This document shows, in pieces, positions 1-7,748 of a stretch of DNA of 31,404 nucleotides. Where the stretch lies: NCBI GenBank assembly GCA_029562045.1, contig JAKQWJ010000073.1, forward strand, positions 1 to 31,404, read 5' to 3'. The DNA comes from Spirochaetota bacterium. GTDB taxonomy: Bacteria; Spirochaetota; Spirochaetia; DTKZ01. Both the position numbers and the translations under genes were made by a program. Numbering within the stretch: position 1 is the first letter of the stretch; each line of letters opens with the position of its first letter. Below the pieces are notes generated by a model that was not told the origin of the DNA, made no database searches, and saw only the letters and a program-made list of their open reading frames with translations.

Positions 1-336
1 CAGGTCGATGGCGGCGGCGCGCTGGAAGGGCAGGGGGATGTTGGCCTTGTTGGCCGCCACCAGGGCCTGGCTCACCTTCACCACATTGCCTCGAGCCAGG
101 AAATGGGTTTCCAGGAGGTCCGAATCCACGGGGATTCCCGCCTTGGTCAGCATGATCCGGGCGTCCACGATGGCCGAGGAATTGACATGGCGGAGCCACA
201 TGCCCACCAGCCGGCCCATGCCCACCGGGGCTCCGGACAGAAGGGCCCGAAACCAGAGCCCGAAAAATTTCAGAAAAATGACCAGGAACCCGATGGCCAG
301 GACGCCGACAAAACCGAAAATGATCAAAGTTTCCAT
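1..336 (-). CDS. floA: Flotillin-like protein FloA, N-terminal part (cut by window edge)
   Basis: This is the first 112 residues of a flotillin-like membrane scaffold; the rest lies outside the window. The start is ATG at 336, preceded by an AGGAGG ribosome binding site at about 341-346. Residues 1-25 form a hydrophobic membrane segment. They are followed by a conserved stretch with SGAPVGMGRLVGMWLR and, later, ANIPLPFQRAAAIDL, which matches the FloA/YqfA family closely. FloA proteins organise detergent-resistant membrane microdomains and act with an NfeD-type protease. Here the nfeD-type gene lies directly upstream on the same strand, and its stop codon (345-347) falls inside the floA ribosome binding site. 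The two are therefore probably translationally coupled, the same order as yqeZ-yqfA in Bacillus. Family assignment is secure; the length cannot be judged. Confidence 0.9.
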   Translation of the reverse strand, partial: METLIIFGFVGVLAIGFLVIFLKFFGLWFRALLSGAPVGMGRLVGMWLRHVNSSAIVDARIMLTKAGIPVDSDLLETHFLARGNVVKVSQALVAANKANIPLPFQRAAAIDL

Positions 337-344
337 GTATCCTC

Positions 345-1856
345 CTAAATCTTTTTAACCGTGATGCGGCTGCCCCGGACCCGAACCACCGTCACCGGGC
401 TCCCCTGGGGAATGAACTCGCCGTCCGCTTCCACTGCGTAGACCACCCCTTCGATCTCCGCCCGCCCCGACGGCCGCAGGGCGCTCACCGCCGTCCCGCC
501 CTTCCCCGCAAGATCCCGGGGAACCGTCTCGTCCTCCTGCGGACCCATGTCGGACAGCATCTCTTCGGAGCCGCCGGCGGTTCCCCGGATGGTGGTCTTC
601 AGCGTCAGCCTGTCGAAGAGCCTCAGTTTCGGCGCCCAGAGGGCTATGAGTCCGATTCCCGCCAGTCCCGCCACCAGAGCGGATATCACGATAAGGAGGT
701 TCCGGGACATGAGGCCCCACTCCCAGGGAGTGTCGGGGATGACGAAGTCCTGCATGGACAGAACCAGAGACGCGGCGATGAGAACGATGCCGGTGATGCC
801 GGTGATGCCGAAGCCGGGGATGATGAAAAGCTCGATGACCAGAAGGCCCACCCCCAGCAGAAAGAGCAGCAGCTCCAAGGACCCCAGGGTTCCCATCATG
901 GCGTTGCCGCCGAAGAGGGTGATGAAACAGATGACCGCCACCGTTCCGGGGATGCCGAAGCCGGGGGTGGATATTTCCAGAAACAGGGCCACCAGCCCGA
1001 TGAGGATCAGAAGCCCCTGAACGGGCCCGGAGGTGATGATGCCCACGATCCGGTCCGCCGGGCTTATCCGGACCTCCACCGCCTCACCGTCCGCCCCGAT
1101 TTTTCCCATCAGGTCGGCGAGATCCACCGCGGTCCCCCGGGAGAGGCCGTACCTCTCCGCCTCCCCGGCGGTGAGGGAGAGAAGCTTCCCTTTGGGGGAG
1201 ATCACCGCTCCCCGCTTCACCGAAGCGGGGCTCTCCTTCAGGAGGCGGTCCGCTTCTTCCGCGGTGACGGCCCGGTGATGCCCCGCCTCCACCACCTCCA
1301 CCAGTTCCACGTCCAGGTCCACCATGGCCAGGGCTATGGCGACGGGGTGGCCGTTTTTTTCCGCCAGGGCCGCCATCTGGGTCCGCACCGCGCTGACGGT
1401 TTTCTCCCCCGCCGCCTCGGTCTTTCCTTCGGCCCCCATGATCACCGGAGCGGCTGCGCCGATGGAGGTCCCCGGAGCCATATAGATCTCCCCGCAGCTC
1501 ATGGCGATCAATGCTCCGGCGGACCAGCTCACCCCCATGCCCCCGGGTCCGCTGCGGACATAGGCAATGGTTTCCGCATCCCCGATGGAGCCGATGTAGG
1601 AGGATATCAGCAGCGCCGAATCCACCCTGCCCCCGAAGGTGTCGATGTCGTAAACCAGGAAGCCCGCGCCGCCGTCCAAAGCCGCGGCGGACTGCCGTTT
1701 GACGAAGGCCACCATGGATGGCTCGATGTCGCCGTGAATCGGGATTACATAAGCCGGACCCGGGGGCCCCGCCGGGTTCCCGTCCGCCCCGTGGAGCGGG
1801 ACGACGAAAAAAAAGAGCGCCGCCACGGCGATGATCGATGCCGGTATCTGTCTCAC
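345..1856 (-). CDS. NfeD family membrane-bound serine protease (ClpP-like domain plus OB-fold)
   Basis: This 503-aa protein begins with a signal/anchor segment (residues about 3-22). A ClpP/SppA-like domain follows (about 35-230), with the likely nucleophile Ser112 in SAGALIA and the strand motif TFGGRVDSA just before it. Several membrane helices come next (about 270-400), and the last 60 residues form an NfeD OB-fold domain (GRAEIEGVVYAV to the end). Long NfeD proteins of this layout pair with flotillins, and floA follows directly. I chose GTG at 1856 because a good Shine-Dalgarno (AGAGAGGA) precedes it and because a strong promoter at 1876-1904 lies just upstream. The longer TTG start at 1904 would sit inside the -35 box. 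The substrate is unknown; stomatin C-termini are cleaved by archaeal relatives. Confidence 0.9.
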   Translation of the reverse strand: MRQIPASIIAVAALFFFVVPLHGADGNPAGPPGPAYVIPIHGDIEPSMVAFVKRQSAAALDGGAGFLVYDIDTFGGRVDSALLISSYIGSIGDAETIAYVRSGPGGMGVSWSAGALIAMSCGEIYMAPGTSIGAAAPVIMGAEGKTEAAGEKTVSAVRTQMAALAEKNGHPVAIALAMVDLDVELVEVVEAGHHRAVTAEEADRLLKESPASVKRGAVISPKGKLLSLTAGEAERYGLSRGTAVDLADLMGKIGADGEAVEVRISPADRIVGIITSGPVQGLLILIGLVALFLEISTPGFGIPGTVAVICFITLFGGNAMMGTLGSLELLLFLLGVGLLVIELFIIPGFGITGITGIVLIAASLVLSMQDFVIPDTPWEWGLMSRNLLIVISALVAGLAGIGLIALWAPKLRLFDRLTLKTTIRGTAGGSEEMLSDMGPQEDETVPRDLAGKGGTAVSALRPSGRAEIEGVVYAVEADGEFIPQGSPVTVVRVRGSRITVKKI

Positions 1857-1875
1857 CTGTTCCTCTCTTGGCTTT

Positions 1876-1904
1876 AATATAGGAAAAATCCCGGCTTTTC
1901 TCAA
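1876..1904 (-). promoter_or_regulatory. Sigma-70 type promoter for nfeD-floA
   Basis: On the minus strand a -35 TTGAGA (1899-1904) is followed after 17 bp by a -10 TATATT (1876-1881). Transcription would begin near 1869, giving a leader of about 13-15 nt that still carries the ribosome binding site. The promoter decides the downstream GTG start of the nfeD gene. Confidence 0.75.
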
Positions 1905-1931
1905 GAATTATCGCACCCCCCGGGGGATATT

Positions 1932-1960
1932 TTGCCTTTTTCCCCGGTTTCCGCTATAGT
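1932..1960 (+). promoter_or_regulatory. Promoter for the DUF2161 gene, implying a leaderless mRNA
   Basis: TTGCCT (1932-1937), 17 bp spacer, TATAGT (1955-1960). Only 6 nt separate the -10 box from the ATG at 1967, so transcription would start at or next to the A of the start codon. No convincing Shine-Dalgarno precedes the gene. Confidence 0.7.
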
Positions 1961-1966
1961 GGGATC

Positions 1967-2686
1967 ATGCCGAGTCCGCTGCGCGAAACCGATCTCTACC
2001 CCCCGGTGGCGGAATTCCTGGAAAAATCCGGCTACACCGTCCACGCCGAGGTCGCCGGCTCGGATATAACCGCCCTGCGGGACGGGGAAATCCTGGTGGT
2101 GGAGCTGAAGGTACGATTCAACCTGGATCTGGTGTTGCAGGCCGTCCGGCGTCAGCAGACCGCGGACCAGGTCTATGTGGCGGTGCCGCTGCGGGGGGGG
2201 CGGCCCTACCCTCCCCGCTGGGGCCTCGTCCGGGATCTCTTCCGGCGTCTGGGGGCGGGGGTCCTCTTTGTCCGCTTCCGGGGGAAGGAAGCTCCCGTCG
2301 TCGAAACCGCCCTGCCTCCGGGGGATGGCCGGGGGACGAAGAGGCCCTCGATCCGGAAGGCCCTGCTGCGGGAAATCCAGGGCCGGGGCGGGAACTTCAA
2401 CGTCGGGGGCTCCTCGGGCCGTCCCATAGTGACCGCCTACCGCACCGAAACCCTACGGATCGCCGAACTGCTTCGGGACGGGGAGCTCTCCCCCAAGGCG
2501 CTCCGGGATCGGGGAGCGGGTCCTAAATGCCCGGACATTCTGCGCAGAAACCACTACCGGTGGTTCGAAAAGGTCTCCCGGGGGCTGTACCGTCTTTCCC
2601 CCGCCGGGCGGGAGGCCCTGGAGCGCTACGGTGAGGTGCTCCGGGCGGCCGGCGGGGCAGCGGCCCCGCCGGCCGCCCGGCGTTGA
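1967..2686 (+). CDS. DUF2161 family PD-(D/E)XK-fold putative nuclease
   Basis: This 239-aa protein matches the DUF2161 family. Its N-terminal half carries ETDLYPPVAEFLEKSGY, then EVAGSDITALRDGEILVVELKV, then LDLVLQAVRRQQTADQVYVAVP. The D...(E)xK pattern (SDITAL followed by VVELK) is the signature of a PD-(D/E)XK nuclease-like fold. The C-terminal half (about 120-239) resembles a winged-helix-like segment with IRKALLREIQGRGG. The cellular role of this family is not established; the annotation 'phosphodiesterase' is by fold only. The gene is flanked by its own promoter and ends in a perfect GC-rich inverted repeat that encodes its last residues. The uxuB promoter begins on its stop codon, so it is probably transcribed separately from the hexuronate operon. 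Confidence 0.75.
   Translation: MPSPLRETDLYPPVAEFLEKSGYTVHAEVAGSDITALRDGEILVVELKVRFNLDLVLQAVRRQQTADQVYVAVPLRGGRPYPPRWGLVRDLFRRLGAGVLFVRFRGKEAPVVETALPPGDGRGTKRPSIRKALLREIQGRGGNFNVGGSSGRPIVTAYRTETLRIAELLRDGELSPKALRDRGAGPKCPDILRRNHYRWFEKVSRGLYRLSPAGREALERYGEVLRAAGGAAAPPAARR
2641..2680. repeat. Perfect 17-bp inverted repeat inside the 3' end of the DUF2161 gene
   Basis: The left arm at 2641-2657 and right arm at 2664-2680 are perfectly complementary, with a 6-nt loop (CAGCGG). All arm bases are G or C and no T-tract follows, so it is not a canonical intrinsic terminator. It encodes the Ala/Gly/Pro-rich C-terminal tail. It lies 2 bp before the -35 box of the uxuB promoter and may separate the two transcription units. 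Confidence 0.8.
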
Positions 2687-2711
2687 CAGCCCCTATCTTT
2701 CGATTTAAGCT
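2683..2711 (+). promoter_or_regulatory. Promoter for the uxuB-uxaC-uxaE operon
   Basis: A consensus -35 TTGACA (2683-2688) is followed after 17 bp by TAAGCT (2706-2711). The -35 box overlaps the TGA stop of the upstream gene. The predicted leader of about 30 nt contains the GGGAGGG ribosome binding site of uxuB. No hexuronate-type operator could be recognised with confidence. Confidence 0.75.
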
Positions 2712-2748
2712 GGAACGAGAAAATTTCAACTCGTCGTCGGGAGGGCTC

Positions 2749-3570
2749 ATGAATTACATCGAAAAAATGTTCGGCCTGGAAGGCAAGAATGTCGTCATCA
2801 CCGGGGGGGCGGGCGTCATCGCCGGAACCCTGGCGGAGGCTCTGGTCAGGGCGGGGGCGAAGGTCTGCCTCTGGGGCCGGGGAACCAACCACCCCGTGGC
2901 GGACGCGGTGAAGAAGGTCGCCGACGCGTCGGGGAAACCCGCCATGGTCTTCGGGGTCACGGTGGATACCGGGGTCGAGGAGGACGTCAGGAAGGCCATC
3001 GCCGAAACGGAAAAACTCATGGGGCCTCCCAATGTCCTCATAAACGGCGCCGGAGGAAACAAGGGCAAGGCGCCCTTCGTGGACCTGGACGTGAATCTTT
3101 TCAACGAGATCGTGGACATGAACATCCTGGCGGGGCTGGTGATTCCCACCAAACACATGGCCTCCTACTGGATCGGCAGGGGGATCAAGGGCTCCATCAT
3201 CAACATGACCTCCATGGCCTCCTACATCCCCCTTTCGGGGACCTGGGCTTACGGCGCGGCGAAATCCGCTACGCTGAACCTGACCATGGCCACCGCCAAG
3301 GAGTTCGCTCCCTACGGGATCCGGGTCAACGCGGTGGCGCCGGGTTTCTTCATCGGGCACCAGAACAAGGCTCTGCTCATCAAGAACGAGGCCACGGGGG
3401 AACTCACCGAACGGGGCAAGGCGGTGATCGGCCACACTCCCTTCGGCCGCTTCGGCAACCACGATGAACTGGCGGGGGCGACGATCTTCCTGATCAGCGA
3501 CGCCGCCTCGGGCTTCGTCACGGGCGTGTCGCTGCCGGTGGACGGAGGCTATCTCGTCCACAACATTTAG
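2749..3570 (+). CDS. uxuB: D-mannonate oxidoreductase (fructuronate reductase), SDR type
   Basis: This 273-aa short-chain dehydrogenase has the nucleotide-binding motif TGGAGVIAG (18-26), NGAGG (99-103), Ser155 in NMTSMAS and the catalytic YGAAK pair Tyr168/Lys172. It resembles the Bacillus UxuB (YjmF) branch of the family. These enzymes interconvert D-fructuronate and D-mannonate with NAD(P)H, and they differ from the long-chain E. coli UxuB. The substrate call rests mainly on context, since uxaC follows 9 nt later and uxaE after that. The ATG at 2749 has GGGAGGG 6-7 nt upstream. A TTG at 2683 in the same frame is part of the promoter -35 box and is rejected. The residue before the last glycine of the Rossmann motif varies (VIAG instead of xGIG), as in other members of this subfamily. 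Confidence 0.85.
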   Translation: MNYIEKMFGLEGKNVVITGGAGVIAGTLAEALVRAGAKVCLWGRGTNHPVADAVKKVADASGKPAMVFGVTVDTGVEEDVRKAIAETEKLMGPPNVLINGAGGNKGKAPFVDLDVNLFNEIVDMNILAGLVIPTKHMASYWIGRGIKGSIINMTSMASYIPLSGTWAYGAAKSATLNLTMATAKEFAPYGIRVNAVAPGFFIGHQNKALLIKNEATGELTERGKAVIGHTPFGRFGNHDELAGATIFLISDAASGFVTGVSLPVDGGYLVHNI

Positions 3571-3579
3571 GGGCACACC

Positions 3580-4992
3580 ATGAACAATTTCCTCGACGAA
3601 AACTTCCTTCTCGGCTCCGACACCGCCCGGGAACTGTACCACTCCTTCGCGAAGCCCATGCCCATCTTCGACTATCACTGCCATCTCCCCCCCCGGGAGG
3701 TGGCGGAGAACAAGAACTTCCTCAACCTCACGGACATCTGGCTGAAGGGGGACCACTACAAATGGCGGGCCATGCGGGCCGCGGGGGTGGACGAGAAGCT
3801 CATCACCGGGGACGCGTCGGACGAAGAGAAGTTCCTCGCCTGGGCCCGCACGGTTCCGAAAACCCTGGGCAATCCTCTCTTCTCCTGGACCCACCTGGAG
3901 CTGAAGCGCTACTTCGGAATCGAAGGCATGGTTCTTTCCCCCGACACGGCCCGGGAGGTCTGGGACCGGGCCAACGGGCAGCTGTCGGGTCCGGGCTTCA
4001 GACCCCGGGCCATCATGGAAAAGTTCCGGGTCAAGCTGGTCTGCACCACCGACGACCCCGCCGACGACCTGGCCTGGCACAGGATGGTGGCCGCCGACCC
4101 GTCCATGACGACCCGGATGCTCCCCGCCTACCGGCCGGATCAGGCCATGGACCCGGAAAACGCGGCGCGGTACAACGCCTACCTGGAAACCCTGGGGACG
4201 GCGGCGGGGCTTTCCATCAGGACCTTCGCGGATCTGGTGGAGGCCCTGGACAAACGGCACCGCTTCTTTCACGAAAACGGATGCCGCCTCACCGATCACG
4301 CCCTGGTGGTTCTCCCCACGGAATCCCTGTCCGCCGGGGACCTGGAGGCGGCCTTCCGGAAGGTCCGGGACGGGAAAAACCCCTCCCCCGCCGAAGCCGA
4401 CGGGATCCGATTCGCCGTGCTCCAGGCGGTGGCCCGGATGAACGCCCGCCGGGGCTGGACCATGCAGCTCCATCTGGGGGCGGTGCGGAACATCAACAGC
4501 CGGATGTTCGCCGCCCTGGGGGCCAACACGGGCTACGACGCCATGGGCGACGGGCCGGTGGCCACGGGACTGGTGAAACTCCTGGACTCCCTGGAGAAAA
4601 CCGGCGAGCTTCCCCGGACCATCCTGTACAGCCTGAACCCCCGGGACAACGAAGTTCTCCTTACCATAGCGGGAAGTTTCCAGGGGGACATCCCCGGCAA
4701 GATGCAGCTGGGTTCGGGCTGGTGGTACAACGACCAGAAGGACGGCATGGAGGAGCAGATGCGGACCCTGGCCAACATGGGTCTTCTGTCGGTCTTCGTG
4801 GGGATGCTCACCGACTCCCGGAGCTTCATGTCCTATCCCAGACACGAGTATTTCCGCCGGGTTCTCTGCGGGATCCTGGGAGGCTGGGTCGACGCGGGGG
4901 AGGCTCCCAGGGATCTGCGCCTCCTGGGAGGCATGGTGGAGGATATCTGCTACAACAACGCGAAAAACTATTTCCACATGTCCGTGGATTGA
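3580..4992 (+). CDS. uxaC: Uronate isomerase (glucuronate/galacturonate isomerase)
   Basis: At 470 aa this is full length for UxaC, an amidohydrolase-superfamily enzyme. It isomerises D-glucuronate to D-fructuronate and D-galacturonate to D-tagaturonate in the cytoplasm. The metal-site motif FDYHCHLPP places His33 and His35 where expected. Further family motifs are VCTTDDPADDL and MQLHLGAVRN, and a late GSGWWYNDQKDGM segment followed by VGMLTDSRSF. The start ATG at 3580 follows an AGGGGCAC site and lies 9 nt after uxuB. Its product is the substrate of UxaE (tagaturonate) or UxuB (fructuronate), so the three genes form a continuous route to mannonate. Confidence 0.96.
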   Translation: MNNFLDENFLLGSDTARELYHSFAKPMPIFDYHCHLPPREVAENKNFLNLTDIWLKGDHYKWRAMRAAGVDEKLITGDASDEEKFLAWARTVPKTLGNPLFSWTHLELKRYFGIEGMVLSPDTAREVWDRANGQLSGPGFRPRAIMEKFRVKLVCTTDDPADDLAWHRMVAADPSMTTRMLPAYRPDQAMDPENAARYNAYLETLGTAAGLSIRTFADLVEALDKRHRFFHENGCRLTDHALVVLPTESLSAGDLEAAFRKVRDGKNPSPAEADGIRFAVLQAVARMNARRGWTMQLHLGAVRNINSRMFAALGANTGYDAMGDGPVATGLVKLLDSLEKTGELPRTILYSLNPRDNEVLLTIAGSFQGDIPGKMQLGSGWWYNDQKDGMEEQMRTLANMGLLSVFVGMLTDSRSFMSYPRHEYFRRVLCGILGGWVDAGEAPRDLRLLGGMVEDICYNNAKNYFHMSVD

Positions 4993-5005
4993 AGGAGACT
5001 ACTCG

Positions 5006-6253
5006 ATGAAAAAACTGGAAAAATATTCCTTCGGCGTGGGGGACCGCTTCACCCGGCAGGGCAGGGCCCAGCTGGCGGCCCTCCTGGAGGCGAAAAAACT
5101 GGGGGTGGACATCGTTCCGGTATGGAACAAGTCCTTCCGGGAGCACTCGATCATTCACACCCAGCCCGACTCGGTCCGGGCCGAGGCGGACGCGGCGGTG
5201 AAGGCTCTGGGCTGGAAGAACGGGTACTACGTGGACGCCGACCACATCGGCCTGAAAAACGTGGACCTCTTCATCTCCGCCAGCGATTTCTTCACCCTGG
5301 ACGTGGCGGACTTCTCCGGGAAACCCGCCGACCAGGGGAGCGTCGCGGACTTCATCGCGGCGCACCGCAGGTATATCGGCAAGCTCCGGGTGGAGGGCAT
5401 CGATCATCCTCTGGACATCACCGAAGGGGTCATCGAAAGCGCCGCCCGGAAGTATCTGCTGGCGGTGCAGGAGGCGGGAAAGATATACCGCCATGTGGAG
5501 GCGAAGAAGGGAAAGGGGAACTTCATCACCGAGGTCTCCATCGACGAAACCGACGCGCCCCAGAGCCCGGTGGAGATGCTCTTCATCCTCTCCGCCGTGG
5601 CCAGGGAGGGGATCCCCGCCCAGACTGTGGCCCCCAAGTTCACCGGCCGCTTCAACAAGGGGGTGGACTATGTGGGAGACCTGGTCCAGTTCGAAAAGGA
5701 GTTCAACGAGGATCTGGCGATCATCGCCTTCGCCGTCCGGGAGTTCGGCCTGCCCGGGAACCTGAAGCTCAGCGTCCACTCGGGGAGTGACAAGTTTTCG
5801 ATATACCCCGCCATCCGGAAGGCCATCAAGAAGCGCGACGCGGGCCTTCATCTGAAAACCGCCGGCACCACCTGGCTGGAAGAGCTCATCGGCCTGGCCT
5901 GCGCCGGCGGCGAGGGGCTGGTCATCGCCAAAGAAGTGTACCGCAAGGCCCACGGCCGCTACGATGAGCTCTGCGGTCCCTACGCCTCGGTCATCGACAT
6001 CGACAAGACGAGGCTCCCCTCCCCGGACGAGGTGGACCTCTGGGACGAAAAGAAGTACTCCGAAACCCTGCGCCACGTGCAGTCCAACCGGAACTACAAC
6101 CTCCACGTCCGCCAGCTCCTGCATGTGGGCTACAAGGTGGCCGCCGAAATGGGAGACCGCTATTACCGGGCCCTGGAGGATCACGAGGAGGTCATCGCCC
6201 ACAATGTCACCGAGAACCTCTTCGACCGCCACATAAAACGGGTGTTCGTTTAA
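5006..6253 (+). CDS. uxaE: Tagaturonate/fructuronate epimerase UxaE
   Basis: This 415-aa protein matches the UxaE family first characterised in Thermotoga maritima, which epimerises D-tagaturonate to D-fructuronate. Recognisable segments include the N-terminal EKYSFGVGDRFTRQG, the YYVDADHIGL motif that probably contributes metal ligands, FITEVSIDETDAPQ, and KLSVHSGSDKFSIYP. With UxaE, galacturonate is processed through mannonate by the glucuronate branch and no tagaturonate reductase or altronate dehydratase is needed. The gene follows uxaC by 13 nt with a GAAGGAGA ribosome binding site. It is the last gene of the operon, since a strong terminator begins 8 nt after its stop. Mannonate dehydratase and a uronate transporter are not in the window. 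Confidence 0.88.
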   Translation: MKKLEKYSFGVGDRFTRQGRAQLAALLEAKKLGVDIVPVWNKSFREHSIIHTQPDSVRAEADAAVKALGWKNGYYVDADHIGLKNVDLFISASDFFTLDVADFSGKPADQGSVADFIAAHRRYIGKLRVEGIDHPLDITEGVIESAARKYLLAVQEAGKIYRHVEAKKGKGNFITEVSIDETDAPQSPVEMLFILSAVAREGIPAQTVAPKFTGRFNKGVDYVGDLVQFEKEFNEDLAIIAFAVREFGLPGNLKLSVHSGSDKFSIYPAIRKAIKKRDAGLHLKTAGTTWLEELIGLACAGGEGLVIAKEVYRKAHGRYDELCGPYASVIDIDKTRLPSPDEVDLWDEKKYSETLRHVQSNRNYNLHVRQLLHVGYKVAAEMGDRYYRALEDHEEVIAHNVTENLFDRHIKRVFV

Positions 6254-6260
6254 ACAGAAA

Positions 6261-6289
6261 AGGCCCCCGGAAACGGGGGCCTTTTTTTC
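6261..6289 (+). terminator. Intrinsic terminator of the uxuB-uxaC-uxaE operon
   Basis: A perfect 9-bp stem (6261-6269 with 6274-6282) is capped by a GAAA tetraloop and followed by a run of T. This is a canonical Rho-independent terminator. Confidence 0.95.
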
Positions 6290-6347
6290 GGTTCCGGCGG
6301 CCCGGGCGACGCCTGTCCCGGGGCCCGGTCAAGGCCTGCCCCGGTGC
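6290..6347. repeat. GC-rich degenerate repeat between convergent genes
   Basis: The 58 bp between the uxaE terminator and the stop of the permease carry two imperfect copies of a GCCTGTCCCGGGG-like unit (near 6311 and 6333). Similar degenerate units occur in other tail-to-tail junctions of this window, such as 22600-22715 and 30943-31055. No gene is seen here. Confidence 0.45.
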
Positions 6348-7625
6348 TCAGGCGAGGCCGGACAGCAGAAAGGAGTACCCCGCCGCCACGCCGAAGACCA
6401 CCGCCGCGGGGCGGAGGATGCCCGCCAGACTGCTCATCAGATTGGTCTTGAAGTACTCGTTGGTCACGATGAGACAGACATGGATGGGGCTCAACATCAT
6501 CCCCAGAAAGCCGCTGGCGTGCCCCAGCACCACCATGGACAGCAGCGCCCCGGGTGCGGGATCGGCCCCGGCGAGGCGGAGGATGACGGGAAAGCTGGCC
6601 CCGATGTAGCCCACAGTTATGCCCGTGGTCAGGCCGCTGACGAAGGGGATCAGCACCACCAGGGCGACCACGGGAATCCCGAAGGTGTCCAGTTCCTCCC
6701 GGATGGCGTCCATCAGCAGGATGCCCCCGGGCATTTCGGATTCGATGAAGGCCCCATACACCCGGGCCAGGACGATGATGATCGCCAGGCTCAGGGTCCG
6801 TCGGGACTTCAGGACCCGCATCCAGACCTCCCGGGAGGAGGGCCGCTGGATCTGCAGGACCAGAATCCCGGAGAAGACACCGATCACCATGGGGAGGTAT
6901 TTATTGAAGGCCGCTACGGGCGGGGCAAGGATCAGGATAAGACCATAGACGACGATGACCGTCAGGGTGGGAAGGATCAGCGGCAGAAAGGCCTTCCCCG
7001 GTCCGGAGGGGCTGGATTCGGGCCGCACCTTCCGGAGCAGAAAGACATAGCCTGCCAGGAGGGCGGCGGCATACAGGGGGAGCATCATCACCACGAAGAA
7101 CCAGATGGGCAGCCCCGACAGGTCCACCGCCAGCAGCACCCCCGGGTAGAGGGGCCACCAGAACTCCCAGACATGGCGGAACCAGTAGTTGATCCTGACT
7201 TTTTCCATGCCGCTGAGATGGTTCTCCCGGTCCGCATCGTCCAGGAGGGGGGCGGAAAAGAGGGCCCCCGCGGGCATGGGGAGGAGCCCCACCACTCCGG
7301 GGAGTGCCGCCAGAGTGGCCCTTTTGGAGAGCCGGGTCCGCAGGCTGGACACCAGATCCTTCATCGTGCCCGCCTCGGACATCAGGGAACTCAACCAGAT
7401 GACCCCGACGATGATGAGGACCAGAAAGAAATTGTCCGGCGAAAAAGCCCGGGCCCCGGCCACCCGGGCCATGGACGCGGGGGAATGTCCGGTCCAGACC
7501 GCCAGAAGGACAATCCCCGCAGCCAGAGCAGTTTCGAGGCTTTTCGTGAGCTTCTGCACCGCCAGGATTCCCAGGAGGGAGGCGAAGACCCGCAGAATAT
7601 AGGGGACATGGGAAAATATTTCCAT
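6348..7625 (-). CDS. DUF401 family integral membrane protein (putative permease)
   Basis: This 425-aa polytopic protein has about ten hydrophobic segments spread over its full length. The motif LLPMPAGALFSAPLLDD near residue 115 is characteristic of the DUF401/TIGR00529 family, which resembles ion-transporter-superfamily carriers. A second related half carries a similar GLTTGITVGYIGASFPV segment near residue 330, consistent with an internal two-fold repeat. The substrate of the family is not known; anion or organic acid transport is inference. The ATG at 7625 has AAGGATGAG upstream. It is transcribed divergently from the DUF2148 gene. The gene stands alone and ends facing the uxaE terminator. 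Confidence 0.75.
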   Translation of the reverse strand: MEIFSHVPYILRVFASLLGILAVQKLTKSLETALAAGIVLLAVWTGHSPASMARVAGARAFSPDNFFLVLIIVGVIWLSSLMSEAGTMKDLVSSLRTRLSKRATLAALPGVVGLLPMPAGALFSAPLLDDADRENHLSGMEKVRINYWFRHVWEFWWPLYPGVLLAVDLSGLPIWFFVVMMLPLYAAALLAGYVFLLRKVRPESSPSGPGKAFLPLILPTLTVIVVYGLILILAPPVAAFNKYLPMVIGVFSGILVLQIQRPSSREVWMRVLKSRRTLSLAIIIVLARVYGAFIESEMPGGILLMDAIREELDTFGIPVVALVVLIPFVSGLTTGITVGYIGASFPVILRLAGADPAPGALLSMVVLGHASGFLGMMLSPIHVCLIVTNEYFKTNLMSSLAGILRPAAVVFGVAAGYSFLLSGLA

Positions 7626-7660
7626 ACGAACTCATCCTTGAACCGGAATCGGAAAAAATG

Positions 7661-7689
7661 AGTTTATCCCAAAAAAGGCAACCCTTCAA
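7661..7689 (-). promoter_or_regulatory. Promoter for the DUF401 permease
   Basis: Minus-strand TTGAAG (7684-7689), 17 bp spacer, TAAACT (7661-7666). The predicted leader is about 29 nt and includes the ribosome binding site. It lies back to back with the promoter of the DUF2148 gene, 24 bp away. Confidence 0.6.
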
Positions 7690-7712
7690 CCGCCCTTTTT
7701 CACCGAAAAACA

Positions 7713-7741
7713 TTGACAAGCCCGCCGGGCCGGTCTAGGAT
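7713..7741 (+). promoter_or_regulatory. Promoter for the DUF2148 gene, implying a leaderless mRNA
   Basis: Consensus TTGACA (7713-7718), 17 bp spacer, TAGGAT (7736-7741). The ATG at 7749 lies 7 nt after the -10 box, so the transcript should begin at the start codon or 1 nt before it. Confidence 0.7.
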
Positions 7742-7748
7742 TCGGGGC

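Noticed and set aside
1857..1904. Longer NfeD start (TTG at 1904)
   Set aside because: That codon lies inside the promoter -35 box, and the GTG at 1856 has a good Shine-Dalgarno and a proper signal segment.
2626..4977. 783-aa minus-strand open frame opposite uxuB and uxaC
   Set aside because: It is antisense to two well-recognised enzymes, has a His/Gly/Val/Pro-rich composition typical of GC-rich shadow frames, and no start site or family motif.
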